Shown here piece after piece: positions 5,229-5,541 of a DNA stretch of 5,541 bases. Made by a program: the position numbers and the translations under genes. The notes beneath the pieces are model-generated. The model was not told the origin of the DNA and did no database searches. It worked only from the letters and a program-made list of their open reading frames with translations. Numbering within the stretch: the stretch's first letter is position 1; each line of letters starts with the position of its first letter. Source of the stretch: an uncultured Clostridia bacterium (GTDB lineage: Bacteria; Bacillota; Clostridia; Lachnospirales; Lachnospiraceae); assembly GCA_947178015.1 (NCBI GenBank), contig CAMWWW010000172.1, positions 1 to 5,541 of the forward strand, given 5' to 3'.

Positions 5229-5257
5229 TGTATCTTTATAAAAAAAATGTTATAATA
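5229..5257 (+). promoter_or_regulatory. extended -10 promoter upstream of the receptor-like gene
   Basis: TTGTAT (5229-5234), a 17-bp spacer and a consensus TATAAT (5252-5257) preceded by TG at 5249-5250. Transcription would start near 5264, giving an untranslated leader of about 145 bases before the ATG at 5410. Confidence 0.72.
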
Positions 5258-5267
5258 AATAAGCCTT

Positions 5268-5281
5268 TAACAAATGTTAAG
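5268..5281. repeat. 14-bp palindrome in the leader (possible operator)
   Basis: TTAACA-AA-TGTTAA is a perfect inverted repeat just downstream of the likely start site of the 5229-5257 promoter. A further TTGTTAA lies at 5286-5292. The position suits a repressor site, but the regulator is unknown and the region is A+T rich. Confidence 0.35.
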
Positions 5282-5303
5282 ATTTTGTTAAAAACAGGAA
5301 CCT

Positions 5304-5331
5304 TGACAGGAGAATATCGTATTGTATTTAA
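5304..5331 (+). promoter_or_regulatory. second promoter candidate upstream of the receptor-like gene
   Basis: A consensus -35 TTGACA (5304-5309), a 16-bp spacer and a weaker -10 TATTTA (5326-5331). It would start transcription near 5338, about 70 bases before the start codon. It may act as an alternative to the stronger -10 upstream. Confidence 0.42.
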
Positions 5332-5409
5332 GCAGATGAAAGTAAAGAAGATAGTATTAGAGAAGAACGAGGAATAAAGATTGTATCTGCAAGGGAGGAC
5401 AAAAGAGTT

Positions 5410-5541
5410 ATGATTGAAAAAATCAAGATGATGAAGGTGGAAAAAAAGCTGAGATTTTGCTTTACACTGGTAGTAATCCTCTCCAGTTTATCTGGAATTG
5501 TAGGACTGTTTATTTTGTTGTATGCAGACATAAGTTACAGG
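5410..5541 (+). CDS. membrane protein N-terminus resembling a methyl-accepting chemotaxis protein (partial)
   Basis: Only the first 44 codons are in the window. They encode a short basic cytoplasmic head (MIEKIKMMKVEKKLRF) and one hydrophobic segment (about residues 16-38, with SSLSGIVGLFILLY) followed by ADISYR. The MKVEKKL head followed by a single long transmembrane helix with an SG-x-VG pattern is typical of clostridial methyl-accepting chemotaxis receptors, which then have a periplasmic four-helix or Cache sensor, HAMP and signalling domains. None of those domains is visible, so a sensor kinase or other HAMP protein is possible. The ATG at 5410 is supported by GGGAGG (5393-5398) 11 bases upstream. 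The gene has its own promoters and lies beyond a terminator, so it is independent of cotJC and the element. Confidence 0.6.
   Translation, partial: MIEKIKMMKVEKKLRFCFTLVVILSSLSGIVGLFILLYADISYR

Larger units (their letters stand above)
4967..5409. other. gene-free interval between cotJC and the chemotaxis-receptor-like gene
   Basis: No convincing gene is seen on either strand. The stretch holds two hairpins (4994-5024 and 5138-5170), a widely spaced 10-bp inverted repeat (4976-4985 and 5103-5112, AATATAGGTT and AACCTATATT), an isolated TATAAT (5062-5067) without a good -35, two promoter-like sequences and a 14-bp palindrome. The part from about 5115 to 5290 is strongly A+T rich. Confidence 0.6.

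Noticed and set aside
1..5541. CRISPR arrays, tRNA or rRNA genes, insertion-sequence transposases
   Set aside because: No regularly spaced repeats, no tRNA-like cloverleaf or rRNA sequence, and no transposase motif were seen on either strand.

Overview
The window looks like a chromosomal segment of a low-to-mid GC, endospore-forming Firmicute, most likely Clostridia (Lachnospiraceae-like). The evidence is a CotJC spore-coat manganese-catalase gene, strong AGGAGG-type ribosome binding sites, and a resolvase/invertase-family large recombinase of the clostridial type. No species can be assigned from sequence alone.

Layout. (1) 1-1361, minus strand: a type IV AbiE toxin-antitoxin pair, with antitoxin abiEi (753-1361) overlapping the nucleotidyltransferase toxin abiEii (756 to beyond the left edge) by ATGA, behind a near-consensus promoter at 1418-1446. 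(2) 1549-1894: the middle of a cotJC gene, whose first ~60 codons are absent from the window. (3) 1895-4880: a compact 2,986-bp insertion carrying an AraC-type regulator, a full-length ClpP peptidase translationally coupled to it, a 54-codon ORF and a 522-aa large serine recombinase, all on the plus strand. (4) 4874-4966: the missing C-terminal end of cotJC, in frame with the left part. (5) 4967-5409: a gene-free stretch with two hairpins and two promoter-like sequences. (6) 5410 to the right edge: the start of a membrane protein resembling a methyl-accepting chemotaxis protein.

Main point. The plus-strand cassette interrupts cotJC. Both cotJC pieces end in the same 7-bp core GGTGAAG (1888-1894 and 4874-4880). 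Removing one copy plus the intervening DNA joins ...QRFGE to GLRIVQDNLDS..., which matches the usual CotJC C-terminus, in frame and without a stop. The joined element ends form an imperfect dyad centred in the shared core, as expected of a large serine integrase attP. The arrangement is like the skin element of sigK or SPbeta in spsM, which are excised in the mother cell to rebuild a sporulation gene.

Possible control. Just upstream of the small ORF and recombinase there is a SigE-like promoter (ATA, 17 bp, CATAAAAT; 3052-3079). It overlaps a 13-bp hairpin (3060-3096) that would hide the ribosome binding site in read-through mRNA but could not form in mRNA started at the SigE-like promoter. 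The 54-aa ORF is placed like a recombination directionality factor. These functional statements are inference; the gene interruption and the core repeat are direct observations.
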